DNA of 64,000 nucleotides, from contig NZ_MZMU01000010.1 in NCBI RefSeq assembly GCF_004123835.1, positions 248,001 through 312,000 of the forward strand. Reading direction: 5' to 3'. The number at the start of each line of letters is the position of its first letter. Positions within the stretch are counted from its first letter, which is position 1. Shown piece by piece: positions 16,622 to 25,795 of the stretch. The DNA is from Rhizobium leguminosarum. GTDB taxonomy: Bacteria; Pseudomonadota; Alphaproteobacteria; Rhizobiales; Rhizobiaceae. The position numbers and the translations under genes are program-made. The notes below the pieces were generated by a model, which saw only the letters and a program-made list of their open reading frames with translations, made no database searches and was not told where the DNA came from.

Positions 16622-17521
16622 TCACAGCACCTGTGCAATCCGTTTCGGGCTTGTTTCCGTCGCGGTCTCGGCTTCGACGAAATCGAGCCCGATATCCAGC
16701 ACCGGCGCGCTGTGCGTCAGCCAGCCGACGGAAATGAGGTCGACACCGGAAGCAGCGATTGCGGCAGCCGTTATCGGCGTGACCCGGCCGGATGCCTCGG
16801 TGATGGCTCGGCCGGCGACGATAGCGACGGCCTCGCGCAGCTGATCCGGCGTCATATTGTCGAGTAGAACGGCGTCGACGCCGGGCTCCATCGCCTCATG
16901 CAGCTGATCGAGGGTGTCCACTTCGACCTCGATCTTCACCATATGGCCGACGCCGGCCCGCGCCCGGCGGATCGCTTCAGCGACGCCACCGGCGATGGCG
17001 ACATGATTATCCTTGATCAGCACGGCGTCATAAAGCGCGAAGCGGTGATTCATACCGCCGCCGGCCCGCACGGCATATTTCTCCAGCGCCCTGAGCCCCG
17101 GCGTCGTTTTGCGCGTGCAGGCGACGGAAGCCTTGGTGCCCCTGATGGCGGAGGCGATCCCTGCCGTCACTGTGGCGATGCCAGAGAGGTGACCGAGGAA
17201 ATTCAGCGCGGTGCGCTCGGCACTCAGCAGGCCGCGCGACGGGCCTTCGATGGTGGCGATCACGTCGCCAGGCTTTACCGCGTCGCCATCCTGGAGATGG
17301 CGGCGCATGACGATCTCGGGATCGACGAGAGCGAAAGCGAGTTCGGCGGCATCGAGGCCGGCGATCACGCCCGGCTGACGCGCAGCCATCACCACCGTCG
17401 AGCGGTGATCCCGGGGGATGACCGATGCCGAGGTGATATCGCCGGCAAGACCGAGATCTTCGAGAAGCGCAGCCCGCACCAGCGGCTCGACGATCAGGCG
17501 CGGAAGGGCAACGAGGCTCAT
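16622..17521 (-). CDS. nadC: Nicotinate-nucleotide pyrophosphorylase (quinolinate phosphoribosyltransferase)
   Basis: 299 residues from ATG 17521, chosen because AAGGAG lies 8 nt upstream inside nadB; the frame is open for eight codons more. It converts quinolinate and PRPP to nicotinate mononucleotide. Family motifs are present: LLEDLGLAGDIT, LSAERTALNFLGHLSGIAT, CTRKTTPGLRALEKYAVRAGGG, NHRFALYDAVLIKDNH, IEVEVDTL and LLDNM. It is the last gene of nadABC, 1 nt after the nadB stop. Confidence 0.97.
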   Translation of the reverse strand: MSLVALPRLIVEPLVRAALLEDLGLAGDITSASVIPRDHRSTVVMAARQPGVIAGLDAAELAFALVDPEIVMRRHLQDGDAVKPGDVIATIEGPSRGLLSAERTALNFLGHLSGIATVTAGIASAIRGTKASVACTRKTTPGLRALEKYAVRAGGGMNHRFALYDAVLIKDNHVAIAGGVAEAIRRARAGVGHMVKIEVEVDTLDQLHEAMEPGVDAVLLDNMTPDQLREAVAIVAGRAITEASGRVTPITAAAIAASGVDLISVGWLTHSAPVLDIGLDFVEAETATETSPKRIAQVL

Positions 17522-17522
17522 C

Positions 17523-19064
17523 TCAGGCACTCCTTGCAAGGGCATAGGGCGGGGTCGCGCGGGCGATCTCCAGAACGTCGGAAAGGTGCATCTGGCGCCG
17601 GTTGGCGTTGGCGAGCTTCAGCGGAAAATCGGTGCGGGCATGGGCGCCGCGCGATTCGATGCGCAGGCTGGCAAAGACGGCGATCAGCAGCGCGACGATG
17701 GCCGGATCGGCGGCCGGGCCGTTGCCTTCGGCAAGCGGCAGCAGTGCGGCGATCGCCCCCTGAATGGCGCCGGCATTGCGCAGCACGCCGAGATGGCGCG
17801 AAACGATCGGCCGGACGAGCGATGCATCGGCCGGCGCCGGCAGTCTCCCGGCGGAGATGGTGCCGGTACCACTCGCCGGCATGCCTGAAATGTCGCGCGC
17901 CGCCCGCACGCCCATGACAGCCGCTTCCAGCAGCGAATTGCTGGCAAGCCGGTTTGCGCCGTGCAGGCCGGTCGAGGCCGCCTCTCCGGCGACCCAGAGA
18001 CCGGGAACCGAACTGCGGCCATTTGCATCCGTGGCCACGCCGCCCATGTGATAGTGAACGGCGGGTCGCACCGGAATGAGGTCTTTCGCCGGATCGATGC
18101 CGGCCTCGCCACAAAGGCTCGAGATGACAGGAAAGCGCGTGGCAAAGCGGCTGCCGAGAGCATCCCGGGCATCGAGAAAGACTCGTCCGCCACGGGCGAT
18201 TTCGGCGCTGATCGCCCGCGCCACCACGTCGCGCGGTGCAAGCTCGGCCCCTGGTATGCGGGCCATGAACCGTTCGCCTCGTTCGTTGATGAGCAAGGCC
18301 CCCTCGCCGCGCACCGCCTCGCTGACGAGCGCCAGCGGCCTGCGGCGTGAATCGAGCGCGGTCGGATGGAACTGGACAAATTCCATATCGGCGAGCGCTG
18401 CACCGGCCCTTGCTGCGAGCGCGATCCCCTGGCCGAAATTGCCCATCGGATTGGTGGTCGCGTCGTAAAGCCCGCCGATGCCGCCGGTGGCGAGCACCAC
18501 CCTTGAAGTCGGCAGAATGGCGGCTCCATTTTCGGTCGCGCAGAGCAGACCGGTGACTTGCTCGCCATCCATCAGAATCCGCCGCGCCTCGAAGCCTTCG
18601 AGCACTGATATAGCCGGCGTTTTCATCACCGCCTTAATCAGCGCGGCGATGATCGCCGCACCCGAGCCGTCGCCTTCGGCATGGACGATACGGCGGCGGC
18701 TGTGAGCGGCCTCCAGCCCGAGCGAAAGTTCGCCCGCAGCATTCCGGTCGAAACGGACACCGGCCTGCTCCAGCGCGGCGATTGCAACTGGTGCTTCGGC
18801 AATGATGCCGGCGGCGATCGTCGGATCGCAGAGGCAGTCGCCAGCGGCAAGCGTATCGGCAAGATGCAGCGCCGCGCTATCGTCGGCGCCGACGCTGGCG
18901 GCGATGCCGCCTTGTGCCCAGGCACTCGACGTCTCCGCGCCGAGTGCGGCGCGGGTGACGATGACGCAGGGTTCCGGCGCCAGGGTCAGCGCGGTCATCA
19001 GCCCGGCAAGGCCGCTGCCGACGATCACCGTGCGTCCGGCAAGATGGTCGAGAAGCTCGGTCAT
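17523..19064 (-). CDS. nadB: L-aspartate oxidase
   Basis: 513 residues from ATG 19064, which overlaps the nadA stop as ATGA; a longer upstream frame is a nadA shadow. The enzyme oxidises L-aspartate to iminoaspartate using FAD. The dinucleotide-binding motif is [14 protein letters not shown], followed by [70 protein letters not shown] and [22 protein letters not shown]. These are the classic succinate dehydrogenase flavoprotein-family motifs seen in NadB. Confidence 0.97.
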   Translation of the reverse strand: MTELLDHLAGRTVIVGSGLAGLMTALTLAPEPCVIVTRAALGAETSSAWAQGGIAASVGADDSAALHLADTLAAGDCLCDPTIAAGIIAEAPVAIAALEQAGVRFDRNAAGELSLGLEAAHSRRRIVHAEGDGSGAAIIAALIKAVMKTPAISVLEGFEARRILMDGEQVTGLLCATENGAAILPTSRVVLATGGIGGLYDATTNPMGNFGQGIALAARAGAALADMEFVQFHPTALDSRRRPLALVSEAVRGEGALLINERGERFMARIPGAELAPRDVVARAISAEIARGGRVFLDARDALGSRFATRFPVISSLCGEAGIDPAKDLIPVRPAVHYHMGGVATDANGRSSVPGLWVAGEAASTGLHGANRLASNSLLEAAVMGVRAARDISGMPASGTGTISAGRLPAPADASLVRPIVSRHLGVLRNAGAIQGAIAALLPLAEGNGPAADPAIVALLIAVFASLRIESRGAHARTDFPLKLANANRRQMHLSDVLEIARATPPYALARSA

Positions 19065-20032
19065 ATCGCCAGCATCCTCTCGACGGCGCGGCGCGCAGCC
19101 ACGGCAATTGCCGGATCGACCGTCACTTCGTGGCGGTTTTCCTCGAGGGCGGCGCGGATGTTGGCCAGCGTGATCCGCTTCATATGCGGGCAGAGATTGC
19201 AGGGGCGAATGAACTCGACATCGGGATGGTGCACGGCGACATTGTCGCTCATCGAGCATTCGGTGAGCAGCACGACGCGCGCCGGCTTCTGCCTGCCGAC
19301 ATAATCCGACATGACAGCGGTGGAGCCGGCGAAATCGGCTTCGGCCACCACCTCTGGCGGGCATTCGGGATGGGCGAGCACGGTTACGCCGGGATGGTTT
19401 TCGCGCAGCTGGCGCACGTCCTCGGCGGTGAAGAGTTCATGCACCTCGCAATGGCCATGCCAGGCGATGATCTCGACATCAGTCTCGCGGGCGACGTTAC
19501 GCGCCAGATATTCGTCCGGGATCATCAGCACCTTCGGCACGCCGAGCGATTCTACCACCTGCTTGGCATTGCCCGAGGTGCAGCAGATGTCGGAGGCAGC
19601 CTTCACCGCGGCCGAGGTATTGACATAGGTGACGATGGGCACGCCGGGATGGGCCTGGCGCAGCAGGGCGATATCCTCGGGCGTGATCGAATCCGCCAGC
19701 GAACAGCCGGCGCCGAGATCCGGGATCAATACTGTTTTCCCGGGGTTCAGCAGCTTTGCGGTCTCGGCCATGAAATGCACGCCGGCAAGCACGATGACAT
19801 CGGCATCGACCTCGATCGCCTTGCGGGCGAGCGCCAGGCTGTCGCCGACAATATCGGCCACGCCGTGGAAGATCTCCGGTGTCTGATAGTTGTGCGCGAG
19901 AATGACGGCGTTGCGGCGGCGCTTGAGCTCGAGGATCGCGTCGACGTCATTTTCGAACATCATCCATTCCGCTTTGGGAATGACACGGCTGACGCGCTCG
20001 TAGAGCGAGGATGCGGAAACAGGATAATTCAT
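19061..20032 (-). CDS. nadA: Quinolinate synthase A (4Fe-4S)
   Basis: 323 residues. It condenses iminoaspartate with dihydroxyacetone phosphate to quinolinate. [19 protein letters not shown] and [13 protein letters not shown] mark the fold. Cluster-ligand Cys are in [18 protein letters not shown] and CNLCPHMKR, and ICCTSGNA is also present. It is the first structural gene after the double palindrome at 20048-20101. Confidence 0.97.
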   Translation of the reverse strand: MNYPVSASSLYERVSRVIPKAEWMMFENDVDAILELKRRRNAVILAHNYQTPEIFHGVADIVGDSLALARKAIEVDADVIVLAGVHFMAETAKLLNPGKTVLIPDLGAGCSLADSITPEDIALLRQAHPGVPIVTYVNTSAAVKAASDICCTSGNAKQVVESLGVPKVLMIPDEYLARNVARETDVEIIAWHGHCEVHELFTAEDVRQLRENHPGVTVLAHPECPPEVVAEADFAGSTAVMSDYVGRQKPARVVLLTECSMSDNVAVHHPDVEFIRPCNLCPHMKRITLANIRAALEENRHEVTVDPAIAVAARRAVERMLAI

Positions 20033-20047
20033 GACCGGCTCCTAATT

Positions 20048-20066
20048 ATGCTCTCTTTGAGCATAT
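20048..20066. promoter_or_regulatory. Candidate NadQ operator 1
   Basis: Perfect palindrome TATGCTC-TCTTT-GAGCATA, 16 bp upstream of the nadA start codon. It shares the TATKCTC-N5-GAGCATA pattern with the site at 20081-20101, 34 bp away centre to centre. Position and duplication fit a repressor site for nadABC. Confidence 0.75.
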
Positions 20067-20080
20067 CATAGCCAAAGAGA

Positions 20081-20101
20081 TATTCTCACGGTGAGCATAT
20101 G
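20081..20101. promoter_or_regulatory. Candidate NadQ operator 2
   Basis: A 21-bp inverted repeat (ATATTCTCAC, G, GTGAGCATAT) with a single mismatched pair. It carries the same TATKCTC-N5-GAGCATA signature as operator 1 and abuts the nadQ stop codon. The nadA promoter probably lies between or across the two sites. Confidence 0.72.
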
Positions 20102-20998
20102 TCAATTGCGGGAGAGCGGTAATTTCGTTCCTGCCAGCGCCCGTTCTTCGAGCACGGTGTGGCGAAAGCGGAAAAGCTTGGCCGGCCGGCCGCCGGTTTC
20201 GCTTTCGGTGCCGCCGGTTTCCTCGACCAATTCCTGCTGTTCGATGAGGCGGCGGAAGTTCTGCTTGTGCAGCGTCAGCCCCGCCAAGGCCTCGATGGTG
20301 CGCTGGAGCCTCAGCAGGGTGAAGCTCTCCGGCATCAGCTCGAAGACGACGGGGCGGTATTTGATCTTGGCGCGCAGCCGGGCGATTCCGGTTGCGAGAA
20401 TGCGGCGGTGATCGGCAAACATCGCGCGGCCGAGATTGGCCTCCGCCCCGCATCCGGCTTCCGAGACGAGCCCCGCCTCGTAAAGCAGTTCATAGCGCTG
20501 CAGCGCCAGATCCTCGTTCCAGCCGCCGCCGTCGAGGCCGAAGGTGAAATCCGCGCGGCGATGGCGATGGTCGCGTCTTCCCGGATCGGCATCGGCCCAG
20601 CTCCTCAGACGCGCCATGATCTCGCCAAGCACGGCTGGCCGGCCCTGCCGGTGGTCTTCCCAGGGGAAATATTCGTACCAACCGTGCCATCCCGGCCGGC
20701 CGGCGCCCGACTGCTCGTTGACGAGGCCGAGATAGCTGATCGAGATCGTCCGCCCGCCTGGGATGTCGTTGTTCCGGTCGCGGTCGGCGAAGGTATAGAG
20801 CTGTTCGAGATAGCCGACGGGATGTTCCGTCTGCTCCTGCACCCATTCGCGCAGGCCAGATTGCAGGGTGCGATGACCCATTTCGAAAGGCCCCGACGGC
20901 AGCGCATTGCCGGAGCGGATGGTCATCACGCGCGGCTCGTCCCCCGTCACCGCGACGAGCACCGCAATCAATTCCGCATGCGCAAAGCCGATCGTCAC
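20102..20998 (-). CDS. nadQ: NadQ-type NUDIX-related repressor of NAD biosynthesis
   Basis: Proteins of this type combine a NUDIX-like N-terminal domain (no intact catalytic GX5EX7REUXEE box is visible here) with a C-terminal winged helix; the latter is seen near VVFELMPESFTLLRLQRTIEAL and HKQNFRRLIEQQELVEETGG. I start at GTG 20998 (VTIGFAHAELIAVLVAV), which gives 298 residues; the frame is open to 21100. ISISYLGLVNEQ and WYEYFPWEDHR are conserved in alphaproteobacterial homologues placed beside nadABC, and regulon reconstructions name the regulator NadQ. The gene is directly upstream of two matching palindromes and nadA, which supports autogenous location rather than proving repression. Confidence 0.8.
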   Translation of the reverse strand: MTIGFAHAELIAVLVAVTGDEPRVMTIRSGNALPSGPFEMGHRTLQSGLREWVQEQTEHPVGYLEQLYTFADRDRNNDIPGGRTISISYLGLVNEQSGAGRPGWHGWYEYFPWEDHRQGRPAVLGEIMARLRSWADADPGRRDHRHRRADFTFGLDGGGWNEDLALQRYELLYEAGLVSEAGCGAEANLGRAMFADHRRILATGIARLRAKIKYRPVVFELMPESFTLLRLQRTIEALAGLTLHKQNFRRLIEQQELVEETGGTESETGGRPAKLFRFRHTVLEERALAGTKLPLSRN

Positions 20999-21129
20999 AG
21001 GGGACCGAATACTCCGTTCCGAATGAATCGAACGGATAATTCCTGACACAGGCCGGGACGGAAGCCAATGGAGAGGAAGCGCCTTTACGGCGCTTCCCAC
21101 ATCATCGAGGCAATAGAACTCGTTTGCCC

Positions 21130-21948
21130 TCAGCTATTGCCCGTCTCGCTTTTTAGCCGCTGCAGGAAGATTTCCAGTTCCGCGGCGTCGATACCGACGA
21201 GATGGCGCTTTTCCGGATAGGTGCCGGTCCTGACATCCTCGGCAAATTCGGTGAAGGCGGCGATGCGCTCGCGCTGCAGCCGGTCGTGTTCGGCGGCAAA
21301 GTCACGATAGATCTTGGCATGGCGGGGATAGTGGTCGCGATTGGCGCCGAGCACGTCGTCAGCGAAGAGATATTGGGCGTCGCAGCCGCTGCCGGCACCC
21401 ATGGAGATCATCAGCATCGAGGTGTTGCTGCTGATGGCGGCAGCGATATCCCCCGGCACGACTTCGATTTCGGCGGCGAAGGCGCCGGCCTCTTCCAGCG
21501 CCTTGGTCTGCCGCCAGATCTCGGCCGCACTCGCCGCCGTCTTGCCGACGGCGCGGAAGCCGCCGGTCCAGGTCGCCTTCGAAGGGATCAGTCCGAGATG
21601 GCCACAGACCGGGATGCCCTCGTCGCGCATGCGCCGGATCGTCTGCAGGCTTGCGGCGCAATAGACCGCATCGCCGCCCGCCTTCAATGCCGCGAAGGCG
21701 GCACGCAGATAGTCCTCGGCCGAAACATGGTCGCCATATTCGAGCCCCGGAATGGCAAAGGGCGTGGGGGCGATCTCGCGAAAGACCGGCCCGAGCAGCG
21801 AGGGCGGCACGGAGACCATGTCGATCCCCGCCTTTTCGGCGGCTTCCGCCTCCTCCAGCGAGGTGACGCGCAGCATGGTGAGCTGGCGCTTGCCCTTTTC
21901 CGAAAGCAGATCGGCGACGGTTGCGCGTCTATGTTTTTTCATCATCAA
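21130..21948 (-). CDS. PanB-like (ketopantoate hydroxymethyltransferase) paralogue, divergent
   Basis: 272 residues with the PanB/PEP-mutase TIM-barrel layout. VCGHLGLIPSKATWTGGFRAVGK matches the PanB core, and the IEVVPGDIA segment keeps the catalytic Glu position. However, the usual metal-binding positions look changed: the KIEGG Glu is replaced by VYCAAS, and the N-terminal DSLG Asp region is not evident (IDMVSVPPS). The gene ends the moc-like operon, 23 bp after the reductase gene. It may therefore be a specialised aldolase or C1-transfer enzyme rather than the pantothenate enzyme. The ribosome site AAAGGAATTG precedes the ATG. Confidence 0.7.
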   Translation of the reverse strand: MMMKKHRRATVADLLSEKGKRQLTMLRVTSLEEAEAAEKAGIDMVSVPPSLLGPVFREIAPTPFAIPGLEYGDHVSAEDYLRAAFAALKAGGDAVYCAASLQTIRRMRDEGIPVCGHLGLIPSKATWTGGFRAVGKTAASAAEIWRQTKALEEAGAFAAEIEVVPGDIAAAISSNTSMLMISMGAGSGCDAQYLFADDVLGANRDHYPRHAKIYRDFAAEHDRLQRERIAAFTEFAEDVRTGTYPEKRHLVGIDAAELEIFLQRLKSETGNS

Positions 21949-21971
21949 TTCCTTTGAAAATATCGGGCGGC

Positions 21972-23198
21972 TCAGGCGGCCAACAGTGATTTCAGCTTGA
22001 TGTCGCTGGCTGCGAGTGCTGCCGGGTTCGGATAGGCGCGTGCTGCGATCAGCATTTCGGCGAGCCTGATATCGCGCGCTACCGCATTGCCTGGTCCGAT
22101 GCCGCTAGCAGCGATCAATCGTCCGCTGGCGTCGAGATGGAAGAGAATGAAAGCGCCTGCGCCGAGCTCGCGGCGCTGATGCGTGGCAGCCCCTTCGGCA
22201 AGGCCTGATATCTGCAGCGTCATGTCGTATTGATCCGACCAGAACCACGGCACGGCCGATACGGCTTCGTCGAGGCCGAGCATGTTGGCCGCGGCCAATG
22301 TGCCCTGCTCCTGGGCATTGCGCCAGGATTCGAGCCGCACCCGCCGGCCGCCATAGATCGACAGCGGAAAGGAGCAGCAATCGCCGGCCGCGAAAACATC
22401 AGGTGCGGAGGTCCGGAGATGGGTGTCGACGGCAATGCCATTGTCGATGGTGAGGCCCGCTCTTTCGGCGATCTCGACATTCGGCCGTGCACCAATGCCG
22501 ACGAGGACGAGATCGGCTTTGATCACCTCGCCGGTCGACAATCTGATCAGGGCTTTGCCGTTTTCCGCAGTCAGCGTCTCGATAGACACGCCGCAGCGGA
22601 TATCGACGCCTTCTGCGCGGTGGCGCTCCGTGAGCAGATCGGCGATCTCCTCCGGCACGCCACGCTTCAGCACGCGTTCCAGCCCCTCGATGACGGTGAC
22701 GTCGGCACCGAGCAGCCGCGCCGTTGCCGCAAGTTCCAATCCGATGAACCCGCCGCCGATGATGGCGATATGCCGTCCCGGCTTCATTGCATCCCGCAGC
22801 GCCGCCGCATCGTGATGGGTCCTCAGCGAACGAATATGCCGGCTGCCCTCCGGCGCGCCGGGGAAAGAACGCGGGGCCGCACCCGTCGCAAGCAGAAGCT
22901 TGTCGTAGGAAAGCGCCGTACCGTCCGAAAGGGTGACGATCCTGGATGCGGTATTGAAATCCCTTGCCTCTACGCCGGTCAGCAACCGGATACCGTTTTC
23001 GACGTATTTTTCCGCCGCGGCGATAAATTTCGGATCGCTTGCATCGGTGGAGCCGGCCTTCGAAAGCGGCGGCCGTTCATAGGGCGGAAGCGGCTCGGCG
23101 CCAACCAGCGTTATCTCGCCGGCAAAGCCCTTTTCCCGTAAGGCGAAGGCGGCGCGCGCACCGCATTCGCCCGCGCCCAGGATGACGTAATGAACCAT
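21972..23198 (-). CDS. FAD-dependent ferredoxin reductase, MocF-like
   Basis: 408 residues of the oxygenase-coupled NADH-ferredoxin reductase family. FAD motif YVILGAGECGARAAFALR, then PPYERPPLSK, LLLATGAAPRSFPG, NAD-binding IIGGGFIGLELAATARLLGADVTVIE and the C-terminal DVFAAGDCCSFP are all present. It is 11 bp downstream of the Rieske gene and would pass electrons to it. It corresponds to MocF in the rhizopine mocDEF set by order and type. Confidence 0.85.
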   Translation of the reverse strand: MVHYVILGAGECGARAAFALREKGFAGEITLVGAEPLPPYERPPLSKAGSTDASDPKFIAAAEKYVENGIRLLTGVEARDFNTASRIVTLSDGTALSYDKLLLATGAAPRSFPGAPEGSRHIRSLRTHHDAAALRDAMKPGRHIAIIGGGFIGLELAATARLLGADVTVIEGLERVLKRGVPEEIADLLTERHRAEGVDIRCGVSIETLTAENGKALIRLSTGEVIKADLVLVGIGARPNVEIAERAGLTIDNGIAVDTHLRTSAPDVFAAGDCCSFPLSIYGGRRVRLESWRNAQEQGTLAAANMLGLDEAVSAVPWFWSDQYDMTLQISGLAEGAATHQRRELGAGAFILFHLDASGRLIAASGIGPGNAVARDIRLAEMLIAARAYPNPAALAASDIKLKSLLAA

Positions 23199-23209
23199 GC
23201 CGGCCTCCC

Positions 23210-23524
23210 TCAGAGCGAGATGAAGACGGCGCCGTCTTCGATTTTGACCGGATAGGTCTTGAGATTGACGCAGACCGGCGCGCCCTTGGCTTCGCCCGTC
23301 TTGTAGTTGAAGCGGCCGTTATGCTTCGGACATTCGATGATCTCATCCATGACAAGCCCGTCGGCGAGATGGATATGTTCATGTGTGCAGAGCCCGTCGG
23401 TCGCGAAGAATTCGTCGTCCGGGCTGCGATAGACCGCGAAGGTGCGCCCTTCGTGATCGAAGCGGATGACATCCTCCTCGTCGATCTCATCCTTGTCGCA
23501 GACCTGGATCCAATTTCCGCTCAT
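23210..23524 (-). CDS. Rieske 2Fe-2S ferredoxin, MocE-like
   Basis: 104 residues, a soluble Rieske ferredoxin. The cluster motifs are C-T-H (GLCTHEHIHL) and C-P-K-H (IECPKHNGRFNY), complete. It passes electrons from the reductase to the membrane oxygenase. The sequence is close in style to MocE of the rhizopine (3-O-methyl-scyllo-inosamine) pathway. It lies between the oxygenase and reductase genes with gaps of 21 and 11 bp. Confidence 0.88.
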   Translation of the reverse strand: MSGNWIQVCDKDEIDEEDVIRFDHEGRTFAVYRSPDDEFFATDGLCTHEHIHLADGLVMDEIIECPKHNGRFNYKTGEAKGAPVCVNLKTYPVKIEDGAVFISL

Positions 23525-23545
23525 CTTGTCCTCCCTCGATTGTCT

Positions 23546-24634
23546 TTATTGCGCCGCCGGGGCCAGCTCGTTGTGGAATTCCTCGCGATAGGGCCGCGCG
23601 GTCGCCGGCAGTTCGCGCTTCAGGAAATAATCCTCGTTGCGCAGCTGGCGCAGGAAGGCCGGGATCATCTCGCGATAGCCGGACCAGATCGATGGGTTCG
23701 GCGCCGGCAGGTCGTGCTTGATCATCGCGTGCAACTGGGGCAGCGCGTGGTAAGGCACCATCGGAAACATGTGATGTTCGACGTGGTAGTTCATGTTCCA
23801 GTAGATGAAGCGGCTGATCGGATTCATATAGACCGTGCGGCTGTTCAGCCTGTGGTCGGTCACATTGTCTGCAAGGCCGCCATGCTGCAGCAGACCGGTC
23901 AGCACATGGTGCCAGGCGCCATAGAGGCGCGGCAGGCCGATCAGTATCAGCGGCAGGATCGAACCCATGGCGATCGCGGCGGCGATCGTCGCCAGATAGA
24001 TCGCCAGCCAGATGCGGGCGATGCGGATTGCCTTTGGCTGCTCCATCTCGGGGATGAAAGTTTTTTCCGCCGCGCTGACGCCGCCGAAGGCATTGCGCAG
24101 CATGTCGACGACCGCATGCCAGGCGTCGAGGATGCCGAAGAAATTAAGCACCAGCCGGAAGAGATCGGGCGGCCGCATGACGGCGATCTCTGGATCGCGA
24201 CCGACGATCACCGTATCGGTGTGATGGCGCGCATGGCTCCAGCGCCAGGTCACCGGATTGCGCATGATCATGAAGCAGGCAATCTGGTAGACGACATCGT
24301 TCATCCAGCGCGTCTTGAAGGCGGTACCGTGACCGCATTCGTGCCAGCGGCTGTCGGAGGCCGAGCCGTAGAGCACGCCATAGGCGAGGAAGAAGGGCAG
24401 CGCGATCCACGAGCCCCAGAAATAAATGCCGAGCCCTGCGAGGACCACCATGCTGCCAAGCCAGATGACCGTGTCGCGGATCGCCGGCGCATCGGAGCGC
24501 TGCATCAGCGCCTTCATCTCCTTGCGCGGAATATCGGTGTGATACCATTCGGCTGCCGCGAGCCCCGTCTCGACGGCGGTGCGGCCGCTTTCGCCGAGAA
24601 GGTCGTAGTCACGCTGCTTTGTCTGGGTCGCCAT
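23546..24634 (-). CDS. Fatty-acid desaturase-type membrane oxygenase, MocD-like
   Basis: 362 residues from ATG 24634, preceded by GGGAGGCGGATA. The three histidine boxes of the desaturase/hydroxylase di-iron family are HECGHG, HARHH and HVEHH, with hydrophobic segments between (VIWLGSMVVLAGLGIYFW, IWLAIYLATIAAAIAMG). In R. leguminosarum, mocDEF demethylates the rhizopine 3-O-methyl-scyllo-inosamine, and this operon has the same three components in the same order. The PanB-like gene at the end and the divergent LacI and IolI-like genes differ from the published moc cluster, so the substrate is inferred only to be a methylated cyclitol-like compound. Confidence 0.8.
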   Translation of the reverse strand: MATQTKQRDYDLLGESGRTAVETGLAAAEWYHTDIPRKEMKALMQRSDAPAIRDTVIWLGSMVVLAGLGIYFWGSWIALPFFLAYGVLYGSASDSRWHECGHGTAFKTRWMNDVVYQIACFMIMRNPVTWRWSHARHHTDTVIVGRDPEIAVMRPPDLFRLVLNFFGILDAWHAVVDMLRNAFGGVSAAEKTFIPEMEQPKAIRIARIWLAIYLATIAAAIAMGSILPLILIGLPRLYGAWHHVLTGLLQHGGLADNVTDHRLNSRTVYMNPISRFIYWNMNYHVEHHMFPMVPYHALPQLHAMIKHDLPAPNPSIWSGYREMIPAFLRQLRNEDYFLKRELPATARPYREEFHNELAPAAQ

Positions 24635-24696
24635 TATCCGCCTCCCGTGCCCTTGCCTGGGAGAATAGGTTGACTTTGAAAAGCGCTCAATGCAGG

Positions 24697-24715
24697 TTTG
24701 ATATAATCTATCAAA
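24697..24715. promoter_or_regulatory. Candidate operator in the mocD-lacI divergent promoter
   Basis: Perfect palindrome TTTGATA-TAATC-TATCAAA, in the 130-bp region between the MocD-like gene and the divergent LacI gene. It is a plausible LacI-family site for the oxygenase operon. Confidence 0.55.
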
Positions 24716-24720
24716 ATACG

Positions 24721-24743
24721 TCATGAATGGCTTGCATTCATGA
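24721..24743. promoter_or_regulatory. Candidate operator next to the lacI start
   Basis: A perfect inverted repeat with 9-bp arms, TCATGAATG and CATTCATGA, around GCTTG. It ends 21 bp before the LacI start codon, so it would suit autoregulation. Confidence 0.6.
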
Positions 24744-24764
24744 TTGAATCCATCAGGAACGCCG

Positions 24765-25793
24765 ATGCGCCGTCCCACCATATCCGATCTCGCCCGCGCC
24801 TCCGGCGTCAGCGTCGCCACCGTCGATCGCGTTCTCAACGCTCGCCACCGCGTGCGCGAGGAAACGGCGCGGCGGGTCTATGATGCGGCACAGTCGATCG
24901 GCTATCACGCTGTCGGCCTGATCAAGCAGCGCGTCTTCGAGGATCTGCCGCAATACAAGCTCGCCTTCCTGCTGCAGAAGCCGATGCAGCCTTTCTATCA
25001 GAGCTTCGTGCGTGAGATCGAAACCGCAGCGCGGGCGCTGACGACGGCGCGCATCCAGACGCAGATCGACTTTCCGTCAGCCGCGACACCGGCTGCGATC
25101 GTCGAAAAGATCAAGACGCTCGGCGCCCGCAACCAGGCCGTTGCTCTGGTCGGCCCGGATTATCCGGCGGTGACGACGGCGGTCGAAGAGCTGAAGGAGC
25201 GCGGCATTCCGGTGTTTTCGCTGCTCTCCGATCTCGCCACCGGCGTGCGCGACGCCTATGTCGGCGTCAACAACCGCAAGGTCGGGCGCACCGCCGCCTG
25301 GACGATCGCGCGCACGGCGAAGAAGCCCGGCAAGGTCGCCTGTTTCGTCGGCAGCCACCGCTTTCACGGCCATGAGCTGCGGGAAATCGGCTTCCGCTCC
25401 TATTTTCGCGAGAATGCGCCGGAGTTCGATGTCGTCGACACGCTGATCAATCTCGAGACTGCCGAAATCACCCATGAGGCGACGTTGACGCTGCTGCAGA
25501 AACATTCCGATCTCGTCGGCCTCTATGTCTGCGGCGGTGGCATGGAGGGGGCGATCTCGGCGTTCCGCGAAGAAGGCGTCGGCGGCAAGATCGTGCTCGT
25601 GGTCAACGAGTTGACTCCCGACAGCAAAGCCGGTCTTGCCGACGATATCGTCGCCATGGCGATCGGGACCCCCCTGCCCGCCCTCTGCAAGGAGCTGATG
25701 GTGCTGATGACCAGCGCCATCGAAAACGGCGAAACGGCGGTTCCCGGGCAGCTCTTCCTGCCTTTCGATATTCATATTTCTGAGAACATCTAA
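24765..25793 (+). CDS. LacI-family regulator of the moc-like genes
   Basis: 342 residues from ATG 24765, with AGGA upstream; the frame opens at a TTG at 24744 inside the palindrome. The N-terminal LacI HTH is TISDLARASGVSVATVDRVLNARHRV, then a periplasmic-binding-like ligand domain (FLLQKPMQPFYQSFVREIE, SLLSDLATGVRDAYVGVNNRKVGRTAAW). The ligand domain is of the sugar/cyclitol-binding type. It is divergent from the oxygenase operon and upstream of the IolI-like gene, so it probably controls both. Confidence 0.88.
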   Translation: MRRPTISDLARASGVSVATVDRVLNARHRVREETARRVYDAAQSIGYHAVGLIKQRVFEDLPQYKLAFLLQKPMQPFYQSFVREIETAARALTTARIQTQIDFPSAATPAAIVEKIKTLGARNQAVALVGPDYPAVTTAVEELKERGIPVFSLLSDLATGVRDAYVGVNNRKVGRTAAWTIARTAKKPGKVACFVGSHRFHGHELREIGFRSYFRENAPEFDVVDTLINLETAEITHEATLTLLQKHSDLVGLYVCGGGMEGAISAFREEGVGGKIVLVVNELTPDSKAGLADDIVAMAIGTPLPALCKELMVLMTSAIENGETAVPGQLFLPFDIHISENI

Positions 25794-25795
25794 AC

